Made by a program: the position numbers and the translations under genes. 64,000 bases of DNA from Eikenella corrodens (lineage in GTDB: Bacteria > Pseudomonadota > Gammaproteobacteria > Burkholderiales > Neisseriaceae), in NCBI RefSeq assembly GCF_900187105.1, contig NZ_LT906482.1, positions 2,108,001 through 2,172,000 of the forward strand. Direction: 5' to 3'. This document shows positions 26,536 to 36,085 of this stretch, piece after piece; position 1 is the first letter of the stretch, and each line of letters begins with the position of its first letter. The notes below the pieces were generated by a model that saw only the letters and a program-made list of their open reading frames with translations, did no database searches and was not told where the DNA came from.

Positions 26536-26580
26536 AAAAGGCTACCTGAAAATCGCCCAACTGATTTTCAGGTAGCCTTT
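26536..26580 (+). terminator. Inverted DUS pair after nrdB
   Basis: AAAAGGCTACCTGAAAATC and GATTTTCAGGTAGCCTTT, 19 bp after the stop. Confidence 0.75.
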
Positions 26581-26603
26581 GAGCTTGAAACCGCGTGTTA
26601 AAA

Positions 26604-26694
26604 TAAAGCAGGTTAACGTTCGATACCCAGCAGCCTGCGCAGCCAATGCATACAGCAAAGCAAGCCAATACCGTATTCAAAAATTAAACTGCAA
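26604..26694. repeat. Possible eroded Correia-like element before rnfB
   Basis: GGTTAACGTTCGATACC at the left recalls the ends at 28269 and 46800, and AATACCGTATTCAAAAATTAAACTGC recalls a right end. The core is much degraded. Confidence 0.35.
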
Positions 26695-26728
26695 CCAACC
26701 CATAATAAAACCCAACTGCCACACCGCC

Positions 26729-27604
26729 ATGCCCACCGCCAGCCAAATCGAAGCCCTCCTGCCGCAAACCCAATGCCGCCAATGCGGCTACGACGGCTGC
26801 GCCCCCTATGCCCAAGCCATCGCCCAAGGCCAAGCCCCCATCAACCTCTGCCCGCCCGGCGGCGACATCGTGTTGCATGAGCTTGCCGAGCTGCTGCACA
26901 TCCCGCCGCTGCCCCTGGCCCAGCCCGAAAAGGCCGCCGTAAAAGCCCTGGCCTATATCGACGAAACTGCCTGCATCGGCTGTACCGCCTGCATCAAAGC
27001 CTGCCCCGTCGATGCCATCCTCGGCGCATCCAAACTCATGCACACCGTGCTGGCCGACGAATGCACCGGCTGCGGCCTTTGCCTGCCACCCTGCCCCGTA
27101 GACTGCATCAGAATGCAGCCTGTACCCGATGCCGTCTTGCCCCGCGCCGGCGCCCAAGCCCAACCGGAGCAAGCCCGCCGCGCCGCTGCCGCACACGCCA
27201 AACAACGCTTCCAACACCGCGAGCAGCGCCAACAGCGTGCCGCTGCCGAACGCCGAGCCCACCTTGCCCAACGGGCCACCGCCGTGCAGGCAGCCGCCCA
27301 AACTCCCCCGCCTACCAAGCCGGCAGCACCCCCTGCCAAACCAAACAATCCCACCACACCCGCCTTCAACCCGGCCGACCTCATCGCCCGCGCCATGGCC
27401 GGCGCCCAAGCCCGGCAAAACCAGCGCACCGTGCCCAGCAATCACGACAGCTTCCGCCAACAACAAATCGCCGCCGCCCAACAACAAGCCGCCCACCGCC
27501 GCGCCCTGAAACACATCCGCTACGGCAACGAAGCCGAGCAAGCCGCCGCCAAAGACTACCTCCGCCAACTCAAAGCCGAAGAAGAAGCCCAATCTCAAAA
27601 CTGA
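26729..27604 (+). CDS. rsxB: RnfB/RsxB-like iron-sulfur protein with long C-terminal extension
   Basis: A 291-residue electron-transfer protein. The N-terminal cluster motif [19 protein letters not shown]...LCPPGG is that of RnfB/RsxB, followed by two ferredoxin-type 4Fe-4S motifs ([16 protein letters not shown] and [16 protein letters not shown]). The usual N-terminal membrane anchor of RnfB is missing, and the last 140 residues are an Ala/Gln/Pro-rich low-complexity tail (many AAA, QQ and PPTKPAAPP stretches). No other rnf gene is nearby; such orphan RnfB proteins occur in betaproteobacteria. I chose ATG 26729 ([12 protein letters not shown]), where similarity begins. Confidence 0.85.
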   Translation: MPTASQIEALLPQTQCRQCGYDGCAPYAQAIAQGQAPINLCPPGGDIVLHELAELLHIPPLPLAQPEKAAVKALAYIDETACIGCTACIKACPVDAILGASKLMHTVLADECTGCGLCLPPCPVDCIRMQPVPDAVLPRAGAQAQPEQARRAAAAHAKQRFQHREQRQQRAAAERRAHLAQRATAVQAAAQTPPPTKPAAPPAKPNNPTTPAFNPADLIARAMAGAQARQNQRTVPSNHDSFRQQQIAAAQQQAAHRRALKHIRYGNEAEQAAAKDYLRQLKAEEEAQSQN

Positions 27605-27623
27605 TCCATTGCAGCCATCAACC

Positions 27624-27672
27624 AAAAAGGCTACCTGAAAATCCTACACAGCAATTTTCAGGTAGCCTTTTG
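27624..27672 (+). terminator. Inverted DUS pair between rnfB and the cytochrome b561 gene
   Basis: AAAAAGGCTACCTGAAAAT and ATTTTCAGGTAGCCTTTT; serves two converging genes. Confidence 0.75.
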
Positions 27673-27713
27673 TTGCTTCTTCAATGCCGGTTTAAGCCGG
27701 CCGATTCAGCCTC

Positions 27714-28223
27714 TTATTTGCCGGCCATCCGATTGATGATTTTCTCGCCGTGCAGCTGGTGCAGCATCGCCATGGCGATGTGCCCGAAGGCCAGCACAAA
27801 CAGCAGATACGCCAGTTTGCCGTGCGCCGCGTTACCCAGCTGCGTCATCCACTCGATAGGCTGCTCGATTTTATTCATCACCGTGATGCCGAACACTTCC
27901 AAATCGCCGCGTGCAGAGCCGTATTGGCGAATCATCGCTATCACCGGCACCGCCGCCATCAACAGATACAGCGCGGCATGCCCCAGCTTCACCGCCAAGC
28001 TGCCGTGCGGGCGGTTGTGCCAATTAACCAGTGCCCAAACCAGGCGCAAAGCCACCAAAACCAACAACAGGAAGCCCACCGATTTGTGGTAGCCCATCAA
28101 GCTGTAGTATTTTTCGTTAATATTCCACATGGCCGCCGTGCACAGCATAAAGGCAAACATAGCCGCCATCAGCCAATGGAAAAAACGGCTGAGGGTGCCG
28201 TAGTATTGTGGTGTGTCTTTCAT
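27714..28223 (-). CDS. Cytochrome b561 family protein
   Basis: A 169-residue four-helix membrane protein of the bacterial cytochrome b561 (CybB/YodB) type, likely a di-haem b quinol-superoxide or quinol oxidoreductase. Haem-ligand histidines are placed as expected: SRFFHWLMA in helix 1, GYHKSVG in helix 2, and HGKLAYLLF plus FGHIAMAMLHQL in helices 3-4. The start has AAGGAAA before the ATG. Alone on its transcript. Confidence 0.9.
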   Translation of the reverse strand: MKDTPQYYGTLSRFFHWLMAAMFAFMLCTAAMWNINEKYYSLMGYHKSVGFLLLVLVALRLVWALVNWHNRPHGSLAVKLGHAALYLLMAAVPVIAMIRQYGSARGDLEVFGITVMNKIEQPIEWMTQLGNAAHGKLAYLLFVLAFGHIAMAMLHQLHGEKIINRMAGK

Positions 28224-28268
28224 TGTTATTTCCTTTTTTTAAAACCGAAAAGCGGCGGATTATAACGG

Positions 28269-28345
28269 ATTAGATTAACTTTCGATACCAAGCGGCAAGC
28301 CGCAGGCAATACACGGTAATCGAACGCTCTCCGAGCTCTGTCGGC
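28269..28345. repeat. Partial Correia-like element
   Basis: TTAGATTAACTTTCGATACC then GCGGCAAGCCGCAGGCAATAC matches the left half of the elements at 46800 and 63690; the right half has been lost. Confidence 0.45.
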
Positions 28346-28351
28346 AATACT

Positions 28352-28386
28352 AAAAAGGCTACCTGAAAAATTTCAGGTAGCCTTTT
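28352..28386 (-). terminator. Inverted DUS pair after the small gene at 28409
   Basis: AAAAAGGCTACCTGAAA and TTTCAGGTAGCCTTTT almost abut. Confidence 0.6.
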
Positions 28387-28408
28387 GATGCTTACCACAC
28401 CGCGCAGC

Positions 28409-28603
28409 TTACTTGCCAAACAACGCCGCCACCATCTCAGCCTGCTCTTCGGTAAACGCGGGTTCGCCGAGGCGGGCGGCCACGGTGTATTCGTTGGCAA
28501 ACTGCCGCTGGGCAGATACCGCCTGCCATTCTTTGAGCTTGGCGGTTTTGCCCTGTTTGAGCTTGGCGGCGGTTTGCAGAGCGGTTTGTTTGCGGGTAGG
28601 CAT
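28409..28603 (-). CDS. Small conserved-looking hypothetical protein
   Basis: A 64-residue basic protein (MPTRKQTALQTAAKLKQGKT...) with two predicted helices and the C-terminal FTEEQAEMVAALFGK. Composition and codon use look genuine, but no Shine-Dalgarno is evident and I do not recognise a family. It sits between purC and a DUS-pair terminator in the same direction, and may be co-transcribed with purC despite the DUS pair between them. Confidence 0.5.
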   Translation of the reverse strand: MPTRKQTALQTAAKLKQGKTAKLKEWQAVSAQRQFANEYTVAARLGEPAFTEEQAEMVAALFGK

Positions 28604-28634
28604 GGCAGAAAATACGGTTTAAATAGCAGGATAG

Positions 28635-28676
28635 GTTTTCAGGTAGCCTTGATTATGTTTGAGGCTACCTGAAAAA
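28635..28676 (-). terminator. Inverted DUS pair after purC
   Basis: GTTTTCAGGTAGCCTTG and GAGGCTACCTGAAAAAC, directly after the purC stop. Confidence 0.7.
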
Positions 28677-28680
28677 CGGA

Positions 28681-29541
<861 letters not shown>

Positions 29542-29786
29542 GATGGATTATTAGGCGGGTGGTTGGAAAGTTGGTATTCTAGTCCAATTGCCGCGCGGAA
29601 AAAACGGCAGCGTGGAAATATCCTGCCAGAAGGAGGCAAAACAGTTGCCGAACTGCATTTTATGCCTGAGAATGCTGCCCGCATCAGCAGGCTACCTGAA
29701 AGCCTAAACCTCAATGCAGTTAGAATGAAACCGAAGCGCTTATTTTTCAGGTAGCCTCCCCTCCATCCCTCACTTAAGGAAACATC

Positions 29787-30116
29787 ATGAGCAATCTGAT
29801 TATTGAAGACATTGAAACCGGCAGCGGCAAAACCGCCGAAAAAGGCAAACGGATTTCCGTACACTACAGCGGCTACCTCACCAACGGCAGCAAATTCGAC
29901 TCCAGCCTCGACCGCGGCCAACCGCTCACCATCATCCTGGGCGTAGGCCAGGTCATCCGCGGCTGGGACGAAGGCTTCGGCGGTATGCGCGAAGGCGGCA
30001 AACGCAAGCTCACCATCCCGCCAGAAATGGGCTACGGTGCACGCGGTGCCGGCGGTGTGATTCCACCGAACGCCACTTTGATTTTTGAAGTGGAATTGCT
30101 GAAGGTACACGATTAA
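29787..30116 (+). CDS. FKBP-type peptidyl-prolyl isomerase
   Basis: A 109-residue single-domain FKBP without a signal peptide, so cytosolic. FK506-binding and active-site residues are all present: [55 protein letters not shown] and FEVELL. It accelerates proline isomerisation in folding proteins. AAGGAAA lies 7 bp before the ATG. A DUS-pair terminator follows. Confidence 0.96.
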   Translation: MSNLIIEDIETGSGKTAEKGKRISVHYSGYLTNGSKFDSSLDRGQPLTIILGVGQVIRGWDEGFGGMREGGKRKLTIPPEMGYGARGAGGVIPPNATLIFEVELLKVHD

Positions 30117-30136
30117 GCAGCGTTTTCTGCATAAGG

Positions 30137-30180
30137 AAAGGCTACCTGAAAACCGTAATTCAAGTTTTCAGGTAGCCCTT
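30137..30180 (+). terminator. Inverted DUS pair after the FKBP gene
   Basis: GAAAGGCTACCTGAAAAC and GTTTTCAGGTAGCCCTT, 20 bp past the stop. Confidence 0.7.
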
Positions 30181-30198
30181 CTCTTTTCTTTGCCGATG

Positions 30199-30245
30199 GA
30201 TTTTCAGGTAGCCTCTTACACACGAAAGGCTACCTGAAAATTTTT
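30199..30245 (-). terminator. Inverted DUS pair after mdh
   Basis: GATTTTCAGGTAGCCTC and AAAGGCTACCTGAAAATTTTT (minus-strand reading), 15 bp past the mdh stop. With the FKBP pair this makes four DUS in 110 bp. Confidence 0.65.
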
Positions 30246-30260
30246 GCTCCTGCGCCCGCG

Positions 30261-31256
30261 TTACAACAAATGCGCCACCGCCGCGCGTTCGTCTTCCAAC
30301 TCTTTGAGCGTGATGCCGATACGTTCGCGGCTAAAGTCGTCAATCGGCAAGTCTTTAATCACGCGGTATCCGCCGTTTTCGCACACCACGGGCAAGCCGA
30401 AGATAAGACCTTCGGGGATGCCGTAGGCGCCGTCTGAAGGCACTCCCATGGTTACCCAGCGGCCGTTGCTGCCGAGCACCCAGTCGCGGATGTGTTCGAT
30501 GGCGGCGTTGGCGGCTGAGGCAGCGGAAGAGAGGCCGCGCGCTTCGATGATGGCGGCGCCGCGTTTGGCCACGGTGGGCAGGAAGTGTTCGGTGTTCCAT
30601 TGTGCATCGCCAATCAACTCTTGCACGCTTTGGCCGTTTACGGTGGCGAAACGGTAGTCGGCATACATGCTGGGGCTGTGGTTGCCCCATACGCATAATT
30701 GATTGATACTATTTACAGAATGGCCGATTTTAAGGGCGATTTGATTGAGAGCCCGGTTGTGGTCGAGGCGCAGCATGGCGGTGAAATTGCGTGCGGGCAG
30801 GTCGGGCGCGGATTTCATGGCTATATAAGCGTTGGTGTTGGCAGGGTTGCCCACTACGAGCACTTTCACGTTGCGGCTAGCCACCTTGTTCAACGCGGCG
30901 CCCTGCGCGGTGAAGATATTGGCATTGGCATGCAGCAGATCGGCACGTTCCATGCCTTTGCTGCGCGGGCGGGCACCGACCAAAATAGCGATTTCGGCAT
31001 CTTGAAATGCGGCTTCGGGGTCGCTGGTGGCAAACACATCAGCCAGCAGCGGGAAGGCGCAGTCGTGCAGCTCCATAATCACGCCCTGTACGGCCTGCTG
31101 CGCTTGCGGCAAATCGAGCAGTTGCAGGATAACGGGCTGGTCTGCGCCGAGCATATCGCCGGCGGCAATGCGGAATAATAAAGAGTAGGCAATCTGGCCG
31201 GCAGCGCCGGTTACAGCTACGCGGACGGGGGCTTTTGGCGTGTTGGTGTGGGTCAT
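30261..31256 (-). CDS. mdh: NAD-dependent malate dehydrogenase
   Basis: Oxidises malate to oxaloacetate in the TCA cycle. The 331-residue protein has the NAD motif [17 protein letters not shown], the substrate-binding arginine loop [24 protein letters not shown], and the catalytic histidine in [12 protein letters not shown]. This is the cytosolic-MDH-like clade common in proteobacteria. ATG 31256 chosen; the longer frame to 31367 runs through a DUS and is not credible. It is divergent from the sdh operon. Many pathogenic neisseriae rely on the quinone-linked Mqo instead. Confidence 0.96.
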   Translation of the reverse strand: MTHTNTPKAPVRVAVTGAAGQIAYSLLFRIAAGDMLGADQPVILQLLDLPQAQQAVQGVIMELHDCAFPLLADVFATSDPEAAFQDAEIAILVGARPRSKGMERADLLHANANIFTAQGAALNKVASRNVKVLVVGNPANTNAYIAMKSAPDLPARNFTAMLRLDHNRALNQIALKIGHSVNSINQLCVWGNHSPSMYADYRFATVNGQSVQELIGDAQWNTEHFLPTVAKRGAAIIEARGLSSAASAANAAIEHIRDWVLGSNGRWVTMGVPSDGAYGIPEGLIFGLPVVCENGGYRVIKDLPIDDFSRERIGITLKELEDERAAVAHLL

Positions 31257-31683
31257 GGCTTGATGTAGTGAAGTGAGGATGAATATTAAAGTGTGCAATG
31301 CTGCCACAGATTTTTCAGGTAGCCTGAGGCAGCGTGTAAAGCGCGTTATGATACAGAAAGTTGGCATATTTGTGGCACTTTTCCATTATTTTATATTAAG
31401 AACAAGGGCAAACGCGATGTCGAATAACCGGATTATTTATCTGACAATTAACTAAAATCCTTTAGGCAAGCAATCATCCATTTTGATGTTCGCTATGTTA
31501 AGTTGATTTAAAACAAAGGCTGCTATATGATTTATAGCTGGGCGAACGCGGCCGGCTTTCGGTTGCCGCGCCTTGCCCGAAAAGGCTACCTGAAAATATT
31601 TTCAAGCATACTCAGGCAGCTTTATGGTTTTGAGTGCCGGCTGCGGCCGGTTTGGGATATTGCCAATCTGAGGAAGTTTCGCC
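31257..31683. other. Divergent promoter region between mdh and sdhC
   Basis: The 427 bp contain one DUS near mdh (31313-31325), an AT-rich centre, the sdhC promoter (31503-31531) and one DUS (about 31581-31594). No gene seen. Confidence 0.65.
31503..31531 (+). promoter_or_regulatory. Predicted sigma70 promoter of the sdh operon
   Basis: TTGATT, 17-bp spacer, TATGAT, 152 bp before the sdhC ATG. Confidence 0.6.
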
Positions 31684-32061
31684 ATGCGAACGACTAACAG
31701 ACCGATATTCCTGGACATCATCAGCATCCGGCTGCCGATTCCGGGGATTGTTTCCATTCTGCACCGCATCAGCGGCGTGCTGTTGTTTATCAGCCTGCCG
31801 CTTCTGTTGTGGCTGCTTGCCGGCACGCTGGATAATGCCGCTGCCTTTGAATCTTATCGCGCCTTCGTGGCTCATCCGCTGGTGAAAATCGGCCTAATCG
31901 GGCTGTTGTGGGCTTATTTGCACCACTTCTTTGCCGGCATCCGCTTCCTGTTTTTGGATGCGCACAAAGGCCTGGCGCTGAACACTGCCCGCACCACCGC
32001 CAAAACCGTGATGGCGCTGGCTTTGATCTGCACCGCAATTTTGGGAGTATGGCTATGGTAG
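31684..32061 (+). CDS. sdhC: Succinate dehydrogenase cytochrome b556 subunit
   Basis: Membrane anchor of complex II, 125 residues, three transmembrane helices. The ubiquinone-site SILHRISG (with S24 and R28) and the haem-ligand histidine H81 in HHFFAGIRFLFLD are in place. Overlaps sdhD by 7 bp, implying translational coupling. First gene of sdhCDAB-sdhE. Confidence 0.96.
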   Translation: MRTTNRPIFLDIISIRLPIPGIVSILHRISGVLLFISLPLLLWLLAGTLDNAAAFESYRAFVAHPLVKIGLIGLLWAYLHHFFAGIRFLFLDAHKGLALNTARTTAKTVMALALICTAILGVWLW

Positions 32062-32396
32062 ACCGCAAACTTACCGGCGCACACTACGGCCTGCGCGATT
32101 GGGCGATGCAGCGCGCCACCGCGGTGCTGATGCTGATTTACACCGTCGCGCTGATTGTATTCCTGCTCGCACTGCCGGGCGACTACGCCGCATGGCAGGC
32201 ATTTTTTGGCCAAACTTGGGTGAAAGTGTTTACCCAAATCAGCTTCATCGCGCTGTTTCTGCATGCCTGGGTAGGTATCCGCGATTTGTGGATGGACTAC
32301 ATCAAGCCGTTCGGCCTGCGCCTGTTCCTTCAGGTAGCCACCATCGTTTGGCTGGCAGGCTGCATGGTTTACTCGGTTAAAGTGATTTGGGGTTGA
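32055..32396 (+). CDS. sdhD: Succinate dehydrogenase membrane anchor subunit
   Basis: A 113-residue, three-helix protein that completes the haem b and quinone site with SdhC. It begins [20 protein letters not shown], as in relatives, with the RAT motif (QRATAVLM). The haem ligand is in the second helix ([17 protein letters not shown]). I chose the ATG at 32055; an ATG at 32049 adds two residues. It ends 5 bp before sdhA. Confidence 0.95.
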   Translation: MVDRKLTGAHYGLRDWAMQRATAVLMLIYTVALIVFLLALPGDYAAWQAFFGQTWVKVFTQISFIALFLHAWVGIRDLWMDYIKPFGLRLFLQVATIVWLAGCMVYSVKVIWG

Positions 32397-32401
32397 ACAA
32401 G

Positions 32402-34165
32402 ATGACTTATCCTATCCGAAAATTCGATGCCGTTATCGTTGGCGGCGGCGGTGCCGGCCTGCGTGCGGCGCTGCAACTTTCCAAAGCCGGCCTCAACACC
32501 GCCGTGCTCTCCAAAGTATTTCCCACCCGCTCCCACACCGTGGCCGCGCAGGGCGGCATTTCTGCCTCGCTGGGCAATGTGCAGGAAGACCGCTGGGATT
32601 GGCACATGTACGACACCGTGAAAGGCTCCGATTGGCTCGGCGACCAAGACGCCATCGAATTCATGTGCCGCCGCGCGCCCGAAGCTGTGATTGAGCTGGA
32701 ACACATGGGTATGCCGTTCGACCGCGTGGAAAGCGGCAAAATCTACCAGCGCCCCTTCGGCGGCCATACCGCCGAGTTCGGCAAACGCGCCGTAGAACGC
32801 GCCTGCGCCGTGGCCGACCGCACCGGCCATGCCATGCTGCACACGCTCTATCAGCAAAACGTGCGCGCCAACACCCAATTCTTCGTGGAATGGACCGCAC
32901 TCGACCTCATCCGCAACGAAGAAGGCGATGCAGTGGGCATCACTGCCATGGAAATGGAAAGCGGCGATGTGTATATCTTCCACGCCAAAACCATCCTGTT
33001 CGCCACCGGCGGTGCCGGCCGCATCTATGCCTCTTCCACCAACGCCTTCATGAACACCGGCGACGGCCTGGGCATCTGTGCCCGTGCCGGCATCCCGCTG
33101 GAAGATATGGAATTTTGGCAATTCCACCCCACCGGCGTGGCCGGTGCGGGCGTGCTGATTACCGAAGGCGTGCGCGGCGAAGGCGGTATCTTGCTCAACG
33201 CCGACGGCGAACGCTTTATGGAGCGTTACGCCCCCACCGTGAAAGACCTCGCTTCGCGCGACGTCGTTTCCCGCGCCATGTCGCTAGAAATTCTGGAAGG
33301 TCGCGGCTGCGGCAAAAACAAAGACCACGTTTTGCTGAAAATCGACCACATCGGCGCAGAGAAAATCATGTCCAAGCTGCCCGGTATCCGCGAGATTTCC
33401 ATCAACTTCGCCGGCGTTGATCCGATTAAAGACCCGATTCCCGTGGTGCCCACCGTGCACTACATGATGGGCGGTATTCCCACCAACTACTTGGGCGAAG
33501 TGGTTGCGCCGAAAGACGGCAATCCCGAAGCCGTTGTGCCCGGCCTGTATGCCGCTGGCGAATGCGCCTGTGCCTCAGTGCACGGTGCCAACCGCCTCGG
33601 CACCAACTCCCTGCTCGATTTGGTGGTGTTCGGCAAATCTGCCGGCGACAGCATGATTGAGTTCATCAAGCAGAATCCCGACATCAAACCGCTGCCCGAA
33701 AACGCCGGTGCGCTCACCGAACAACGCCTGGCACGGCTGAACAGCCAAACCGGCGGTGAAAACGTAGACGTGCTGCGCGGCGAACTGCAACGCACACTGC
33801 AACGCCACGCCGGCGTATTCCGCACCGACGCCATTCTGAAAGAAGGCGTGGACAAAGTACTTGCCTTGGTAGAACGCAACAAACACACCGAAATCGGCGA
33901 CAAGAGCATGGTGTGGAACACCGCCCGCATCGAAGCGCTGGAACTCGACAACATGATGGAAGTGGCCAAAGCCACCATGATTGCTGCCGAAGCCCGCAAA
34001 GAATCGCGCGGCGCCCACGCCTCCGACGACCACCCCGAGCGCGATGACGAAAACTGGATGAAGCACAGCCTGTTCTACTCCGCCGACAACAGCCTGGCCT
34101 ACAAGCCCGTGCACACCCAACCGCTCAGCGTGGAATACATCAAGCCTGCCAAGCGTATTTACTAG
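32402..34165 (+). CDS. sdhA: Succinate dehydrogenase flavoprotein subunit
   Basis: Catalytic subunit, 587 residues. FAD binds covalently at H45 ([10 protein letters not shown]), with the dinucleotide motif [14 protein letters not shown] at 11-24. Active-site regions are FHPTGV, HLxR-type [10 protein letters not shown], and the C-terminal [18 protein letters not shown]. Length and motifs are standard. The stop at 34165 is followed by an inverted DUS pair before sdhB, unusual inside an operon. Confidence 0.98.
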   Translation: MTYPIRKFDAVIVGGGGAGLRAALQLSKAGLNTAVLSKVFPTRSHTVAAQGGISASLGNVQEDRWDWHMYDTVKGSDWLGDQDAIEFMCRRAPEAVIELEHMGMPFDRVESGKIYQRPFGGHTAEFGKRAVERACAVADRTGHAMLHTLYQQNVRANTQFFVEWTALDLIRNEEGDAVGITAMEMESGDVYIFHAKTILFATGGAGRIYASSTNAFMNTGDGLGICARAGIPLEDMEFWQFHPTGVAGAGVLITEGVRGEGGILLNADGERFMERYAPTVKDLASRDVVSRAMSLEILEGRGCGKNKDHVLLKIDHIGAEKIMSKLPGIREISINFAGVDPIKDPIPVVPTVHYMMGGIPTNYLGEVVAPKDGNPEAVVPGLYAAGECACASVHGANRLGTNSLLDLVVFGKSAGDSMIEFIKQNPDIKPLPENAGALTEQRLARLNSQTGGENVDVLRGELQRTLQRHAGVFRTDAILKEGVDKVLALVERNKHTEIGDKSMVWNTARIEALELDNMMEVAKATMIAAEARKESRGAHASDDHPERDDENWMKHSLFYSADNSLAYKPVHTQPLSVEYIKPAKRIY

Positions 34166-34186
34166 AATAAAAACAACTATCTGGAA

Positions 34187-34231
34187 TTTTCAGGTAGCCC
34201 TTCCATGCTGCATTGAGGCTACCTGAGAATA
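34187..34231 (+). repeat. Inverted DUS/near-DUS pair between sdhA and sdhB
   Basis: TTTTCAGGTAGCCC faces GAGGCTACCTGAGAA. It could partly terminate transcription after sdhA, or slow decay from the 3' side. Confidence 0.6.
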
Positions 34232-34258
34232 CTGCCGCACCAAACCGAAGGAACACCC

Positions 34259-34966
34259 ATGGAAACTATCCGCCTCAAAGTGTACCGCTACAACCCCGAT
34301 ACCGATGCCAAACCCTACATGCAGGACTACGAGCTCGAAATCGAGCCCACCGACGTGAAGCTGCTCGACGCCATCATGAAGCTCAAAGCCAAAGATGACA
34401 GTCTCTCCTTCCGCCGCTCCTGCCGCGAAGGCATCTGCGGCTCGGACGGCATGAACATCAACGGCAAAAACGGCCTCGCCTGCCTCACCGATATCCGCAG
34501 CCTCAAGCAGCCCATCGTATTGCGCCCCCTGCCCGGTCTGCCCGTCATCCGCGACCTCATCGTGGACATGACCCAATTCTTCAAGCAATATCATTCCATC
34601 AAACCCTATGTGGTCAACGACAACCCTGTCGACCCACAGCAGGAACGCCTGCAAAGCCAGGCCGAGCGCGCCGAGCTGGACGGCTTGTATGAATGCATCC
34701 TCTGCGCCTGCTGCTCTACCGCTTGCCCCTCCTTCTGGTGGAACCCCGACAAATTCGTCGGCCCATCCGGCCTCTTGAATGCCTACCGATTCATCGCCGA
34801 CACCCGCGACACCATTACCAACGAACGTTTGGACAACCTCAACGACCCCTACCGCCTGTTCCGCTGCCACACCATCATGAACTGCGTAGACGTTTGCCCC
34901 AAACACCTCAACCCCACCCGCGCCATCGGCAAGATCAAAGAAATCATGCTCAAACGCGTGGTATAG
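34259..34966 (+). CDS. sdhB: Succinate dehydrogenase iron-sulfur subunit
   Basis: Carries electrons from FAD to quinone through three clusters in 235 residues: 2Fe-2S (SCREGICGSDGMNINGKN and the later LAC), 4Fe-4S (CILCACCSTACPSFW) and 3Fe-4S (CHTIMNCVDVCPKHLNP). The last codons read GTG GTA TAG, and TATAG is also the left end of a Correia-like element, so the present stop codon lies inside the repeat. Confidence 0.97.
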   Translation: METIRLKVYRYNPDTDAKPYMQDYELEIEPTDVKLLDAIMKLKAKDDSLSFRRSCREGICGSDGMNINGKNGLACLTDIRSLKQPIVLRPLPGLPVIRDLIVDMTQFFKQYHSIKPYVVNDNPVDPQQERLQSQAERAELDGLYECILCACCSTACPSFWWNPDKFVGPSGLLNAYRFIADTRDTITNERLDNLNDPYRLFRCHTIMNCVDVCPKHLNPTRAIGKIKEIMLKRVV

Positions 34967-35061
34967 TGGATGATCTGCAGCCAGTACAGTCTTACCTGCC
35001 TAGCCGTACTGGCTGTATTGTCTGCAGCCAGCCTCCTTATCCCCAGTTAAATAATCTGATA
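34962..35061. repeat. Degenerate Correia-like element between sdhB and sdhE
   Basis: Begins TATAGTGGAT and then follows the reverse-complement core of the element at 3139: CCAGTACAGTCTTACC, TAGCCGTACTGGCTGTATTG, TCTGCAGCCAGCCTCCTTAT. The right end (CAGTTAAATAATCTGATA) is eroded. It lies within an operon, so the RNA could fold and be cleaved. Confidence 0.7.
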
Positions 35062-35069
35062 GATAAGCC

Positions 35070-35330
35070 ATGTCCACCTTTGACGACACCGCCAAACGCC
35101 GCCTGCGCTTCCAAACCCGGCGCGGCCTGCTGGAGCTCGATATTCTGCTGAAGCAGTTTATGGCCGCCGAATTCGACCGCCTGAGCGATGCCGAGCTAAC
35201 CGTATTCACCGAACTGCTCGCCCTGCCCGACCCCGAATTATTCGCCCAACTCAACGGCCAAAACCCTGCTGCCAATGCCGAAAGTGCAGCCTTATTGGAT
35301 AAAATCCGCAGCAGCCGGCGCACTGATTAA
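35070..35330 (+). CDS. sdhE: Succinate dehydrogenase assembly factor SdhE (FAD assembly factor)
   Basis: An 86-residue helical protein that promotes covalent attachment of FAD to SdhA. The diagnostic RGxxE motif is present as RRGLLELD near residue 18. It follows sdhB, as in many relatives, but is separated from it by a Correia-like relic. Confidence 0.94.
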   Translation: MSTFDDTAKRRLRFQTRRGLLELDILLKQFMAAEFDRLSDAELTVFTELLALPDPELFAQLNGQNPAANAESAALLDKIRSSRRTD

Positions 35331-35397
35331 ACCGCATTCCCTTGAGGCTACCTGAAAGCGTAACTTTGAAGTTCGCACATATAAAATTCAGACACAT

Positions 35398-35454
35398 AAG
35401 GCTACCTGAAAGCAGCGCAGAGTTTCTGCCAAGCCAAAGTTTCAGGTAGCCTTT
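35398..35454. repeat. DUS-flanked module sharing its loop with 15261-15326
   Basis: AAGGCTACCTGAAA and TTTCAGGTAGCCTTT flank GCAGCGCAGAGTTTCTGCCA then AGCCAAAG, nearly the same loop as after rlpA. Confidence 0.65.
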
Positions 35455-35637
35455 TTCTTTACCGACCACAGCCGGCACTCAAGTACGCCGAAAGCAACTT
35501 TAACATTCCGGCTTTCAGGTAGCCTCTTTCCTCCATCTTTCCTGTTTCATCAATAGCTCACTATCCCTACAGCACCCACCCTCTGCTGCCAGCCCACGCC
35601 CATCCCGCCGAGCCTGCTGCAAAAGGGATTTTTCTTA

Positions 35638-35666
35638 TTGACGTTCCCCATATCGGGTCGTATTAT
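35638..35666 (+). promoter_or_regulatory. Predicted sigma70 promoter upstream of sucA
   Basis: TTGACG, 17-bp spacer, TATTAT. It would give a leader of about 410 nt before sucA. Confidence 0.6.
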
Positions 35667-35934
35667 TCAGCCGTTATACCGGCGTTTGGCAAACTTCCAG
35701 CAACATTTCTGCCGCTGCCTGGTAAACCCCTGAAACTCAACGAAAGGCCGGGCTGATTCCAGAATCTTAGCGACAAAAAGAACAACCTTTTCAGGTAGCC
35801 GGCTTCGAGTTTTTATCATATTCCCCTCCCCGGCCATTCCACCGCGCCAGATTCTCCATCCCTCCTTTCCAAACAAACAATTTCCTGCGCCAAGCGCAAT
35901 CAGGATGCCAGCAAAAGGCTACCTGAAAATGCTT

Positions 35935-36030
35935 ATTCCGAATCGCCATACTCATTTTTAGCCGCCTGCCGTGTGGCGATTCGGAATCGGCATTCGCTGC
36001 AGATAGGATAAAGGCTGCCCGCTTAGGCAG
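35935..36030 (+). promoter_or_regulatory. Two-hairpin leader before sucA
   Basis: A perfect 14-bp stem ATTCCGAATCGCCA (35935-35948) / TGGCGATTCGGAAT (35974-35987) is followed by GGCTGCC / GGCAGCC (36013-36030). Neither is followed by a T-run, so this is not a simple terminator. Confidence 0.5.
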
Positions 36031-36085
36031 CCCGATAAGCAAGCGTGCTGCTCTTCAAACCTTCACCTTAAATAAGGATCTTGCC

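Larger units (their letters stand above)
35331..36085. other. 755-bp noncoding stretch between sdhE and sucA
   Basis: It contains six DUS copies (near 35345, 35399, 35440, 35513, 35788, 35915), a promoter (35638-35666) and two hairpins before sucA. No frame gives a credible protein, and I see no remnant of gltA, which lies here in several Neisseria. Confidence 0.7.

Noticed and set aside
30433-30442. GCCGTCTGAA, a Neisseria-type DUS core, inside mdh
   Set aside because: It encodes the conserved PSDGAYG stretch of malate dehydrogenase, so codon choice explains it; mdh is surrounded by Eikenella-type DUS. Not taken as a sign of transfer.
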